The notes: generated by a model not told the origin, from the sequence alone. Numbered from the stretch's first letter, positions 1 to 11,253 are shown. The stretch is 19,473 bases of DNA from Smittium culicis (GCA_001970855.1 LSSN01000348.1:1243-20715); one strand, 5' to 3'. A program made the numbers and translations.

Positions 1-2587
<2,587 letters not shown>

Positions 2588-3858
2588 ATGACTGATAGTA
2601 TTACTGTAATCTATTCGTAAAATCTATTCATTCTTACTGACATTCTATTTTATATTTTATCTCTGAAATCATTCAACCTATTTCCTTAAAAGCACATCAA
2701 TAATGCTAAGTAATTATGCATTTCTAATAATTAGATCGAATATGCCGTCGAAATGACTTGCGAATCTTGCGTTAAAGATATAAAAAACACTTTGTCGAGC
2801 ATCAAAGGTTAGATTTTTTTTTTTATTTCTAAAAGTAACAACCCGATCAAAAACTTTATTTAATTTACGCTTTACTTGTATAATTATAACAAAAGGGATT
2901 TCAAAGTCTGATTTCGATTTACCAGCGAAAACTCTCGTTCTAACAGGCTCATGTAAGCCCATTCGTAAATTTGTAGCTTTTAAACTTTTGTCATTTCTAT
3001 CTTGCCCATAAGACTTGTCTATGTTTTAAAAGCTAATGTAAGTTAAAAAAATATTTTGCTATATGTAAATACATATATCTAGTCATGCCTTCTGAAGTCG
3101 TAGAAAAATTATACTCGTCTGGAAGAACTGCTATCATTAGAGGGAGTGGATCAATTTCAGGTATAACATCTTTCCTTACTTTAAAATATTGCATTTAATA
3201 CTACCCTCATTCAGTTTCTTGGATTTTTCCGTTGATATAATTTATAAATAATCATATTTCAACTCTTTTAATAATTATCATTATTTAAACACGCCACTTT
3301 ATTTGAAATTAAGCTTCCGATACTAACGCTGCAGTCTGCATTTTGGAAAGCTATACTAAAAACTCTGAAGTACCAATTGGTTCCACCATGGGCCTTGTAA
3401 GACTCATCCAAGTTAAAGAAGATTCTTGCTATATGGATATATCTCTGAGTGGTCTATCTTCAGGTATATACACTCTAAACCCTCATTCAAACGGCAACCT
3501 TTCAAACGTACCAGCTTCTAATGGCCCTGTATTCGAAATTAATCAATCTGAGACTGCCAAGCCTATATCTATCAATGTTGACTCCGCTGGAATCGGGAAA
3601 GCTTGGGTTGATTGTGCTGGGTGGAGGATTTATGAGCTTATTGGAAGATCAATTTTGGTTACTAAACAGCAGCAATCTACTACCACCACTGCTACAACTG
3701 CTTCTACTGAAAACGATATACGCTCATATACTGATTCGCCTATCTTGTCTGGAATAATTGCAAGAAGTGCTGGCCTCTTTGAAAACAAAAAGGTTATTTG
3801 TGCATGTACCGGTAGAACTCTCTGGGAAGAAGACAAATTCATTCGCCAAAATGTCTAA
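2588..3858 (+). CDS. ccs1: Copper chaperone for Cu/Zn superoxide dismutase (CCS), five exons
   Basis: Delivers copper to Cu/Zn superoxide dismutase (Sod1) and promotes its disulfide formation in cytosol and mitochondria. Exons: 2588-2605, 2735-2807, 2896-2952, 3083-3160, 3314-3858; introns of 129, 88, 130 and 153 nt begin GT and end AG, and the phases close to 256 aa (yeast Ccs1 is 249). Domain 1, an HMA copper-binding domain, has MTCESC with Cys15 and Cys18, followed by FDLPAKTLVL and GRTAIIRGSG. Domain 2 is the SOD-like fold (AAVCILE, GLVRLIQV, YMDISLSGL, ELIGRSILV); it keeps few of the SOD metal histidines, as in yeast Ccs1. A low-complexity linker QQQSTTTTATTAST precedes domain 3, which carries the CxC copper-transfer motif (Cys238, Cys240) in VICACTGRTLWEE. 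The start was chosen because MTDSITIEYAVEMTC gives the usual short lead to the HMA domain. The exon 1 boundary is the least certain part. Confidence 0.93.
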
Positions 3859-4235
3859 TCTACTAAGAAAAGTAAAACATACCCATATAAAGCCATAAAC
3901 TATAACAGAATACATAAAAGTACATAATGTAAACACCACTCCATCTATTCTTTCTTCTTTAGAGCCTAACTTTTCTTGTTTGAGGTTTAGATTTTCTATT
4001 AATATAAACCTTGAAAATATCTTTGAATTACAAAAATTAATTAGTGAAAAAAAGTCTTCATTATTTGCACTTTTATATAGTTTGTCTTAAATTTGGGTGT
4101 GGCTTTTGAGAATTTCAGTATGATTATTTATGAGGAGTAGATTATGATATAATATTATTGAGAATGATATTTTGTGATGTTATTCAAAATGATACGATTG
4201 TATAAAACGATTATTAACTGTTAAACGTCTAGGTT
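3859..4235. other. Intergenic space between convergent genes
   Basis: Contains the 3' ends of the copper chaperone (+) and of the small phosphatase (-). It is AT-rich with A-rich stretches suitable for polyadenylation in both directions. I see no gene, repeat or stable hairpin in it. Confidence 0.6.
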
Positions 4236-4847
4236 TTATGACCATAGATCATGGTCAATATCCTCTAGCATGTCTGGTTCGTTCTTAAATTCATCGTACC
4301 AATCACTAAACCCTCCTGTCAAAACAGACACTTGCTGCTCCTCAAGCTTTGGAATAATATCTTTATACGCGCTATGTTGACTCATAATTACATTTCCAAC
4401 AAATTCGTGATAAATTCGCGCTGATTTTGGCCCTCGTACCTGCGATAATGCGCAGTGGAACACTAATAGCGGAATGTTGCAGTATTTTTTTGCTATTTCA
4501 TCTACTTTGTCTCTGATTTCATATGAAGGAATGTTAAGTGCACCAGGGATATGTCCTCCCTAAATTTAGTTGGTCATGTAAATAAAATTTAGCTAAAGTT
4601 AATAAAGCTTCAAATATATCTTTAATTGATTTTTCTTACTATATAATCGCTATCTCTAACATCTACAATCAAGTAGTTTACCCTGAAATAAAACATACCA
4701 GAAAATCAAACAAAAAAGACAAAACTAAAATATGATCAAACATTAATGTACAAAGCGTTCAAAAAATAAAATTTACCCTGATTTCATCGCCGAATCTTTA
4801 ACTATTTTACCAAGCTTGGCTACATTTATTCTCTCGATTAGCTTCAT
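4236..4847 (-). CDS. Small Cdc25-like/rhodanese-fold phosphatase (Ych1/Ibp1/Acr2 group), three exons
   Basis: Exons on the - strand: 4847-4777, 4682-4640, 4559-4236; introns of 94 and 80 nt with GT-AG ends, phases closing to 145 aa, the usual size of this single-domain family. The rhodanese/Cdc25 fold is shown by YLIVDVRDSDYIGGHIPGAL and by the catalytic loop HCALSQVRGP, a CX5R motif with Cys74 and Arg80. The same loop type occurs in yeast Ych1, fission yeast Ibp1, plant Cdc25-like proteins and Acr2 arsenate reductases. The family acts as phosphatase and, in some members, as arsenate reductase; the sequence alone does not tell which. The C-terminus FSDWYDEF with an acidic tail also fits. The gene converges on the copper chaperone. 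No targeting signal is apparent. Confidence 0.92.
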
Positions 4848-4877
4848 TTTTTATAGTAAACTGTTACTTTATTCTAG

Positions 4878-5027
4878 TTTTATGATTTAAATTTAGTACA
4901 AAAAGTAATCTATCCAAGTCGAGGATACTTTACGTTTGAAGAATTTAACAATTTAAAAGTACGATTCGACGAAAGCAAATTTTACAATGAACTAAAACAA
5001 AGTCGAAATATGCCAATAATTCAATAA
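4878..5027 (+). other. Short coding-like frame of unknown origin
   Basis: A 49-codon frame follows a possible splice acceptor (TTCTAG, ending at 4877) and ends in TAA. It includes GYFTFEEFNNLKVRFDE and a lysine/asparagine-rich end. The composition is protein-like (acidic and aromatic residues, many purine-first codons), but frames of this length are expected by chance in DNA this AT-rich. It has no in-frame ATG near its start and begins only 31 bp from the start codon of the divergent phosphatase gene, which leaves little room for a promoter. It may be an exon of an unseen gene, a fossil or chance. Confidence 0.2.
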
Positions 5028-5045
5028 TAGCTTTGGTAATTGAAT

Positions 5046-5182
5046 GTGTGTTGCTCAAAATTAATTTTATGAGCGATAAGGTATTATTGGCCTACCAAAA
5101 TTAGCCAACTATACGCAGCACACGCAAATAAAAATCAAAATCATGTATATAATTGGCTTCTAAAAGTAATGAGCCAATTATA
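5046..5182. repeat. Two adjacent inverted repeats (hairpin-forming)
   Basis: First, GTGTGTTGC at 5046-5054 pairs with GCAGCACAC at 5115-5123 (8 of 9 positions), with a nested TTGGC (5087-5091) and GCCAA (5104-5108). Second, TATAATTGGCT at 5148-5158 is the perfect reverse complement of AGCCAATTATA at 5172-5182, giving an 11-bp stem with a 13-nt loop. Both lie just left of the GGGAGA element family and may be remains of other small inverted-repeat elements. No function is shown. Confidence 0.7.
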
Positions 5183-5203
5183 AGAAGAAATAAAAGTCTA
5201 TCT

Positions 5204-5446
5204 GGGAGATTCTGTTCGAAGGAAACACTTTGTAGCTGATTTATTTATTGGCTTGGAGATTCAAAAAAAGTAAAATTATTGGCGTAATTGAAAAGGCAAT
5301 TGAATTTTTCTATTTACTCGCTTTAATCTGGAATTTTTATTTGCTAAAAAAAAGAAATGTTTTGCTTATTTGCTATTGGCTTTTTATGCGTTTTATAAGC
5401 TGTAACTCTTTACACTATAAAATAATATCTTCATAAAGAGTCTCCC
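5204..5446 (+). mobile_element. MITE-like element, copy A
   Basis: A 243-bp AT-rich unit bounded by imperfect terminal inverted repeats: GGGAGATTCTGTTCGAAG at the left and, read on the other strand, GGGAGACTCTTTATGAAG at the right (14 of 18 positions agree). It aligns along its whole length with the inverted copy B and over its right half with copy C. Shared internal landmarks are TATTGGCTT, GGCAATTGAATTTTT and TTTTTATTTGCTA. It encodes nothing, so it would be a non-autonomous element. I could not identify a convincing target-site duplication. The family assignment (MITE) is inference from size, AT content and terminal repeats. Confidence 0.6.
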
Positions 5447-5550
5447 ACATGGAAAGCAAATAAATTAATGTAATGAATATACGATTATTGGCTATTTTAT
5501 ACTACTTGGCTAGTAAAAAATACCTGAACTTGGTCTAGCCTACTAATATC

Positions 5551-5790
5551 GGAGATTCTTTAAGGAGTCAATTTATGATATAAGGCGTTACAGTGTATAA
5601 AATTGTATAAATTATTGATGTCCAATGAGCAAAATCATTTCATTTTTATAGCAAATAAAAATTTCACAATTAAAAGAATAAATAGAAAATTCAATTGCCA
5701 TTTCAAAACCACCAATAATATTTACATGTTATATTGCCTAAGCCAATAAAATCAAACTGCAACAAAGTTCTCTCTTCGTTAAGAATGCCC
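5551..5790 (-). mobile_element. MITE-like element, copy B (inverted relative to A)
   Basis: About 240 bp, reverse complement of the same family. Its right edge CTTCGTTAAGAATGCCC, read on the - strand, matches the left end of copy A, and its left edge GGAGATTCTTTAAGG matches the other terminus. Reading the - strand gives the same order of landmarks as copy A: TTTTATTGGCTTA, ATTATTGG, GGCAATTGAATTTTCTATTTA, TTTTTATTTGCTA, CTGTAACGCC. Together with A and a 104-bp spacer it forms a large imperfect palindrome. Confidence 0.58.
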
Positions 5791-5944
5791 CATTTTTTAA
5801 AATAAATTAAATAGAGTTGGCGCCAGAAGGGGATAAAGAAAAAAAAATAATAAAGTTTTGGCTTATAAAATGTGATAAAGTATAATAATGAATTAATGAT
5901 AGCTGTAAAATAGATGAGTACATAGAGCAACTCTTTCAAAATAC

Positions 5945-6095
5945 AGACATTTTGATTTTTCTATTTCTTCGTTACAATATAAAATTTTTATTTGCTAAAA
6001 AAGTAAAATTTTCTACTCATTGGCCGTTTATTTTTTATGCGATTTTATTTACTGAAACTCTTTACGCTATAAAATAACTTCATAAAGAATCACCC
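5945..6095 (+). mobile_element. MITE-like element, partial copy C
   Basis: The right half of the same family in the orientation of copy A: GATTTTTCTATTT, TTTTTATTTGCTAAAAAA, TTTTTTATGCG, CTCTTTACGCTATAAAATAA and a terminal CTTCATAAAGAATCACCC. The left half before 5945 is either strongly diverged or missing; a TTTTGGCTTA near 5857-5866 may be a trace of it. Confidence 0.52.
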
Positions 6096-7537
6096 AAATG
6101 TGAATATATTTTAAAGGCTTATACTTTTTTTAGGGCTACCTTTACTTTATTTGTTAACCCTTTCCAGTCCAACACTCTTTAAAAAAATTATAGTTATGAT
6201 TCGTTTATGATTTATAAGCAATTTTATTATTTGCTGTTGTTTTACAATATACCAATGAATCTTAAGACTTGAGAGTTATGTTACTTTTAATGAGTCTAAT
6301 TTGCTATATTTAGAGGATCAAAAATAGTCTACCTCCCGGGAAAGGTTTAAATAAATAAAGAGCTAGGGCAGAATTTAACTCGAATAGTAAAAATAGTTAA
6401 AGTCTTTACTTTTATATTTATATTTTTAATGTTAAATGAAATATGTACCTTTAGAAAAATCGTATGTATGTTTAAGGTCTTATACATATAATTATTCAAT
6501 AAAATATACAAGGTAATTATAACATGGTTTTTAACAAGTTAAATCTTCTGAGTATGGTAATTTGGAAAACATTCTAACATTTAATAAAATCAATTATAAA
6601 AAATATTTTAATAATAGTATTTTTTTTAATAAGATTCTATACAGTCTCTTCATTTGTTAAAGATAATATTTAAACTAGAAGGACTGGCAGGCTGAATTCA
6701 ATAAAATAAAAAATTTTTTTTTGCAGCTTTATAAACTCATTTTACTTTAAAAATTCTTACCAGATCAACAAAACGAATAGTGATCAAGAGCGAGCTGTAA
6801 AAATTCAAGATTTTTGTTCTTGGATGAATAAAAATTTTCGGTAACATTTGAGTTGATCTTAATTATCTATATAATGTTACAAATATCTATTACTATATAA
6901 TTTGTAAGTGAATTCCCGAAAGTGGAAAAAAGTTAAAATGTCTTTAATTGATGCTATCTCATGTTGGCTATTATTAATTAATATTTGAAACTTTTATAAC
7001 AATGAATAATTTGGGAAGGGGTGATAGCTCAGCGAGAGTTTTGTCAACTAGGGTCAAGTGGGAAGGTACATCTTCAACTTGATTCGATGAAGCTAAGAGG
7101 GTCCACATTACCTTATTATTTTTGTCATGTTTGGAGTATGCCAAATTTCGGATTATTCCGATTTTTCATTTTCTGGGTTGCTGTTAGATTTTTAAAGCTG
7201 TCTAATATAGGATTAGATGTAAATATTAATTTATAAAAGAGAATGGTTTATATTCATATTGATGACATTCATTGGTAAATGTTACGGGTGCAATAATTCC
7301 AATTATTTTATAATAGGATATTAAAAGTGTATAATAAGGGATACTGCTAGTGTATATTAATATTTTATTAGCTACACATAGTGCATAATCTGCAATTTAT
7401 GCGATACAAAGCGATTTTTGTATCAAGTTTCAAGAAAGCGAGGATTTAAATATACAAAACTGTAAATTATTACAAGCTATGAAAATATTTTAACCCAATA
7501 ACCGAGAGTTAAAAGTATGTATCGCAACTTTTAATGA

Positions 7538-8009
7538 GTATTTGTACGCAATGATTGTAGAGATACCATCGATTGGAAAGAAGGGATGCTGATTTGTGTA
7601 TCAATTGCCGAGCGAATAAATCGCAAGACAGTGATGAGCGATGACTGGAAGCGCATTTGGTCTGATATTCTTAAATTGGAACCATAAGGGTGTAGTTAGA
7701 TAATGGTTACAAAAAACGTATTACTAGGCTAAAAGTGGGCAGATTAGTTGGGGGATGGAAAGTTCTAGATATCAGAAGCTTGAGTAATAGCGCTATTGCA
7801 AGTAATATAAGTATAAGCTTTTCTTCGAACAAACTCATCTCTAAAAGTTGCGTTTAAGGATTAGCTGCAAAGAGCGAATTGATTCGCTTTTTAAAAGACT
7901 AGCTAAAATTAAAAATAGGTTTCAAGAAGCATGTAAACGTAATAACTGTTTTGAGGTGCAGCTTATTATAGACAGCTATTGGGCAAAAATAGACGCATAT
8001 CTCATATAA
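7538..8009 (+). pseudogene. Disabled frame resembling a Myb/SANT-repeat protein
   Basis: Three successive + strand frames, separated by stops and frame changes, together look like tandem Myb repeats. Frame 7538-7687 contains IDWKEGMLICVSIAER and SDDWKRIWSDILKLEP, the spacing of tryptophans and the W..I helix typical of a Myb repeat. The text then moves to another frame (HKGVVR, stop, WLQKTYY, stop, AKSGQISWGMES), as expected for the end of one repeat and start of the next. Frame 7845-8009 gives ISCKERIDSLFKRL, then IIDSYWAKIDAYL, again W..I. Stops and shifts occur where no intron fits, so it is probably a pseudogene. The match is to a family pattern judged by eye, not a search. Confidence 0.4.
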
Positions 8010-8218
8010 AGTTGTTTTTTTCGATAATTAAAAATTTTGAGATTAAAAAAAGATAAAAAACTTTGACATGAAAAATTTTTTGTTGTATAAACTCCAATAC
8101 TAGTATAGCATGAATATTTGTAGTGTAGGCGTCAAGGGATTCTGTGGCAAAAGTATGTATGCAACTCTTGTTTAGATTATAGTGGCATTTTGGGGCGCGC
8201 TCATTTGCTGCGCTATGG

Positions 8219-8566
8219 GGCTATATATAAAGGGATCGAAAAATAGAAATTAATTTTCTCTTGTCTCAATGGCATGCTCTTTCAAGCGATTGGCCGCTGC
8301 TGATCAGCGCTTCAGCTCATATTTTTTTGCTCATGTAAACAATCAGCATTCATTCCCCAAAAATTCTTACGCCCTATGTATGGGCTGAGAGTAAATATAT
8401 ATAAATACTGATAACACAGCCTGATTCCTTCGTTACTCTCAACAATTTTAATAAACAAAATAAAATTAGTTATAAAAGTCTATAGGATTATTTCTTGTTT
8501 ATTTCTCCTTCATTCTAAACTTCAGTATATCAAACTTTTTCTCACTTACAATTTATTTTTAAAGTT
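8219..8566 (+). promoter_or_regulatory. Probable promoter and leader of pyruvate kinase
   Basis: Two TATA-like sequences precede the gene: CTATATATAAAGG near 8221-8233 and TATATATAAATA at 8396-8407; the second is about 160 bp before the ATG and is the better candidate. Between them lie an inverted CCAAT box (ATTGG in GCGATTGGCC, near 8289) and the perfect 10-bp palindrome GCTGATCAGC at 8299-8308, all in a GC-richer patch. The leader from about 8490 to 8560 is rich in C and T, as is common before highly expressed fungal genes. Function is inferred from position only. Confidence 0.5.
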
Positions 8567-10188
8567 ATGTCAAACTCACGCATCAGCACCCGTATTGAAT
8601 GGAACTCCCAACTATCAACTGATATCAGCCCTGATGTCGTTAGAAAGAGTTCTATCATTTGTACTATTGGTAACTATTCCCCTCCCTCTTAATACCTGTT
8701 TAGCAAATATATTCATCTAATTTCGTTCTTTTACTCTTTATAGGCCCAGCTACTCAATCTGTTGACATGCTCGTAAAGCTGCTTGAAGCTGGTATGAACA
8801 TCATGAGAATGAACTTTTCTCACGGTTCATATGAATACCACACAAAAACTATTGAGAACCTACGAACTGCTACCACTATGGTCACCGTTCCTGCAGTAGC
8901 AATTGCCCTCGATACTAAAGGCCCCGAAATTAGAACTGGTAACATGAAGTCTGGTGACGTTCCTTTCGCTGCTGGCCACCAAATGATCTTTTCCATGAAC
9001 CCAGCCCATAAAGAACTAGGTGATCTAGATCAAATTTATGTTGACTACAAAAATTTAAACAAAGTTGTATCTCCTGGTAAGATCATTTACATCGATGACG
9101 GTATCATGGAATTCAAAGTACTTGAATGTGGCACTGACTTTGTAAAAGTTGAAGCAGTCAATAGCGGCACTTTGGCTAGTCACAAAGGTGTTAATCTACC
9201 AGGTTCCAATGTCGATTTGCCTGCCCTTTCTGAAAAAGATATTTCTGACTTGAAGTTCGGTATCAAAATGGGCGTTGATATGATCTTTGCATCTTTCATC
9301 AGAACTGCTCAGGATGTTTTAGAAATTAGAAAAGTTTTAGGCGAAGAAGGTAAATACATCAAAATCGTCTCCAAGATTGAGTCTACCCAAGGTGTTGAAA
9401 ACTTTGACGAAATCTTGAAAGTCACTGATGCTGTCATGATTGCCAGAGGTGATCTTGGTATCGAAATTCCTCCATCTAAAGTATTCTTGGCTCAAAAATC
9501 AATGATTGCCAAATGTAACATTGCTGGAATTCCAGTTATCTGCGCTACTCAAATGCTTGAATCCATGACCTATAACCCAAGACCCACCAGAGCTGAAATT
9601 TCTGACGTTGCTAACGCTATTATTGACGGAGCTGATTGTGTCATGTTGTCAGGTGAAACCGCTAAAGGAAAGTACCCTCTCGAAGCAGTTAAGTTGATGA
9701 GTGAAACAGCTATATTAGCAGAATTGTCGATTAATCACAAAACCATGTATAATGAATTGCGTGAGACTGCTAGAGGTCTAATGAACACCACTGAAGCTAC
9801 TTGCGCCTCTGCTGTTGATGTTTCTTTTGATCAAAATGCAAAACTTATCATCTGCCTAACAACTTCAGGCGATTCTGCTCGTTTGTTATCAAAATACAGA
9901 CCATCTGCACCTATTCTTGTATTGACCCGCAAACCCATAATTGCTCGCAATGCTCACTTGAGTAGAGGTTGTTATCCAGTTTTCTATTCTTGCGAAAAGC
10001 CAAGTTATAACTCTGAAATCCCTTCTGAACGTGACCAATGGCAAGTTGACGTCGAAAAACGCATTCAATTCGCTATTGACCATGCTATCTCTAGAGGCCT
10101 TTGCAAAAAGGGAGATAAAGTCATTTCCATTCAAGGATGGCGTGGCGGTGCTGGTAATACCAACACTATGAGAATCTTGACTGCTTAA
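8567..10188 (+). CDS. pyk1: Pyruvate kinase, two exons
   Basis: Transfers phosphate from phosphoenolpyruvate to ADP, giving pyruvate and ATP, the last step of glycolysis in the cytosol. Exons 8567-8669 and 8744-10188 with one 74-nt GT-AG intron (phase 1) encode 515 aa; yeast Pyk1 is 500. The barrel domain shows RMNFSHGSYEYH (Arg56, Asn58, Ser60), ALDTKGPEIRTG (Asp91, Thr92), SKIES (Lys245, Glu247), MIARGDLGIE (Asp271) and ICATQMLESMTYNPRPTRAE (catalytic Thr303). The B domain lies at about 93-192. The C domain carries the fructose-1,6-bisphosphate loop TTSGDS at 407-412 and the GWRGGAGNTNTMRI end. The start gives the usual short N-terminal helix before KSSIICTIGPAT. Everything expected of an active enzyme is present. 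Confidence 0.98.
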
Positions 10189-10398
10189 TCACATTTTGTA
10201 TATATTTTTAAATAACCATTAACTCAGTTTTAATAATAAAATCATAACTTTTGTTTTTTTTTTTCACTGAAAATTTGTTTATACAGTTTATTTTTTTTAC
10301 ATGAGAAATTTATCTATACAAAATTATTTACACAGTATATAAAGTATCACGAACTAATTTCAGAGGTATATCGAGTAAAAAAGAATTTAATAAAGTTT

Positions 10399-10580
10399 TC
10401 ACACAACTCCACTCCGCCGCTCAGTTGGGTCCATACCCAACTAGCATTGGATCAAGGGGTCTGGTAAATCACTTATACCCTGAAATATAGGTGGTCTGGC
10501 AGCAAGGATGCCGTCCAAAAACATCGCTGTTTCTAGCTCAAAATATAGACCAGCATTGCCAGTGCGGAGCTGGGAAAAGA
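10399..10580 (-). repeat. Repeat copy 1 with coding remnant, unknown element
   Basis: On the - strand one frame reads LRTGNAGLYFELETAMFLDG, then ILAARPPIFQGISDLPDPL, an in-frame stop, and LGMDPTERRSGVV. It lies in a GC-richer island and has coding-like composition. The same sequence, diverged, occurs about 270 bp to the right in the same orientation: boxes ACTCCACTC (10406-10414) and TTTCTAG (10530-10536) are spaced almost as in copy 2. It looks like a dead fragment of a protein-coding mobile element, possibly the Gag-like part of a retroelement; no reverse transcriptase or integrase motif is visible, so the type is unproven. Confidence 0.5.
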
Positions 10581-10649
10581 TTATTTTAAATTTAGTAGTA
10601 ACTAGTTTAAAAGTTATGAAAATTAGTTAAATAATACATAGCCTGTTTT

Positions 10650-10807
10650 TTTATTAATAGCTTTTTTAACCTTACTCCACTCGGTCGATCTGGCAACGCT
10701 GCACTCCGTTGGGTTATGATCCAAGTGGGCTGATAAATCGCATTAGTTTGTAGCAAAAATTGATTTTGTAAAAAATATAGTGTTGTCAAAAAGACAAAAT
10801 TTTCTAG
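10650..10807 (-). repeat. Repeat copy 2, diverged
   Basis: Collinear with copy 1 when read on the - strand: GCTAGAAA, a TTTTTG box, then GATTTATCAGCCCACTTG against GATTTACCAGACCCCTTG, ACCCAACGGAG against ACCCAACTGAG, and GAGTGGAGT in both. Relative to copy 1 it lacks about 15 bp after the GATC and has an insertion of similar size before GAGTGGAGT. In the frame matching copy 1 it reads DLSAHLDHNPTE, then ARSTEWSKVKKAIN, so the NPTE/DPTE segment is kept. It is more AT-rich and more decayed than copy 1. Confidence 0.5.
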
Positions 10808-11189
10808 CAATCGATTGGATATAAATAATTAAAAACTTGTATTATTGGCGAACGGGTTGTCTCAAATAACCTCATTTGCTTATAACATTAATAGACAGAA
10901 GCTGAATTAGAGCTGTACAGCTTAATCAGTTTGTGATATACTATATCTTAAGGCGATTGCATTGTTTTATTTGGTTTTAAATATACAGTGTGTAGGTCCA
11001 GAAATTGCGCCCATTCCCATCGAAGCTGCACGAAGGCAGAGATTCTAAGGAACAGCCGCACCCAAATCCAGTTCATTCCTTCGCCCCCAAGCATACGTAA
11101 ATTAAACATAAAATATGAGAAACAATATATACATGAGAGATTTGAAGAAGAAAATAGTATCTCAAGTCATGACGACCCAAAACATCACT

Positions 11190-11253
11190 GATCTGTGACA
11201 GAATCACAGATCTATCTGATAGGGTGCTTTTAAAAGAAGTGAGTATATAAAGA
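11190..11253. repeat. Perfect 9-bp hairpin followed by a TATA-like box
   Basis: GATCTGTGA at 11190-11198 and TCACAGATC at 11204-11212 are perfect reverse complements separated by five bases. A TATATAAAG sequence follows at 11245-11253. No supported gene starts just downstream, so a promoter role is unproven. The symmetric GATCTGTGA/TCACAGATC could be a protein-binding palindrome or a simple hairpin. Confidence 0.6.

Larger units (their letters stand above)
4848..8566. other. Long AT-rich intergenic region with repeats and fossils
   Basis: About 3.7 kb without an intact gene. It holds a short coding-like frame (4878-5027), two hairpins (5046-5182), a family of inverted-repeat elements (5204-6095), a disabled Myb-like frame (7538-8009) and the pyruvate kinase promoter (about 8200-8566). 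From 6096 to 7000 I see only AT-rich DNA with chance frames. At 7002-7236 composition is richer in GC and all three + frames are partly open, but none looks like a known protein. Confidence 0.6.

Noticed and set aside
2714..2962. An 82-codon - strand frame with protein-like composition, at first thought to be a retroelement protease remnant
   Set aside because: The + strand here encodes the MTCESC copper-binding exon and the following exon of the chaperone, with matching splice sites and phases. The antisense frame is a shadow of these exons.
3085..3160. ATG at 3085 as the start of a chaperone lacking its HMA domain
   Set aside because: This ATG lies two bases after a splice acceptor (ATCTAG), and the upstream exons supply the missing domain in phase.
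5703..5939. A 78-codon hydrophobic - strand frame
   Set aside because: It lies largely in copy B of the AT-rich inverted-repeat family and adjoining AT-rich DNA; the hydrophobic composition comes from T-rich codons.
7018..7095. tRNA gene or tRNA-derived SINE (TAGCTCAGCGAG looks like an A box, GATTCGATG faintly like a B box)
   Set aside because: No acceptor stem, anticodon stem or T stem can be paired, and the B box is poor. It was left as unexplained sequence.
9889..10134. Antisense frame inside the pyruvate kinase gene
   Set aside because: It is wholly opposite a highly conserved coding exon and has no recognisable product.
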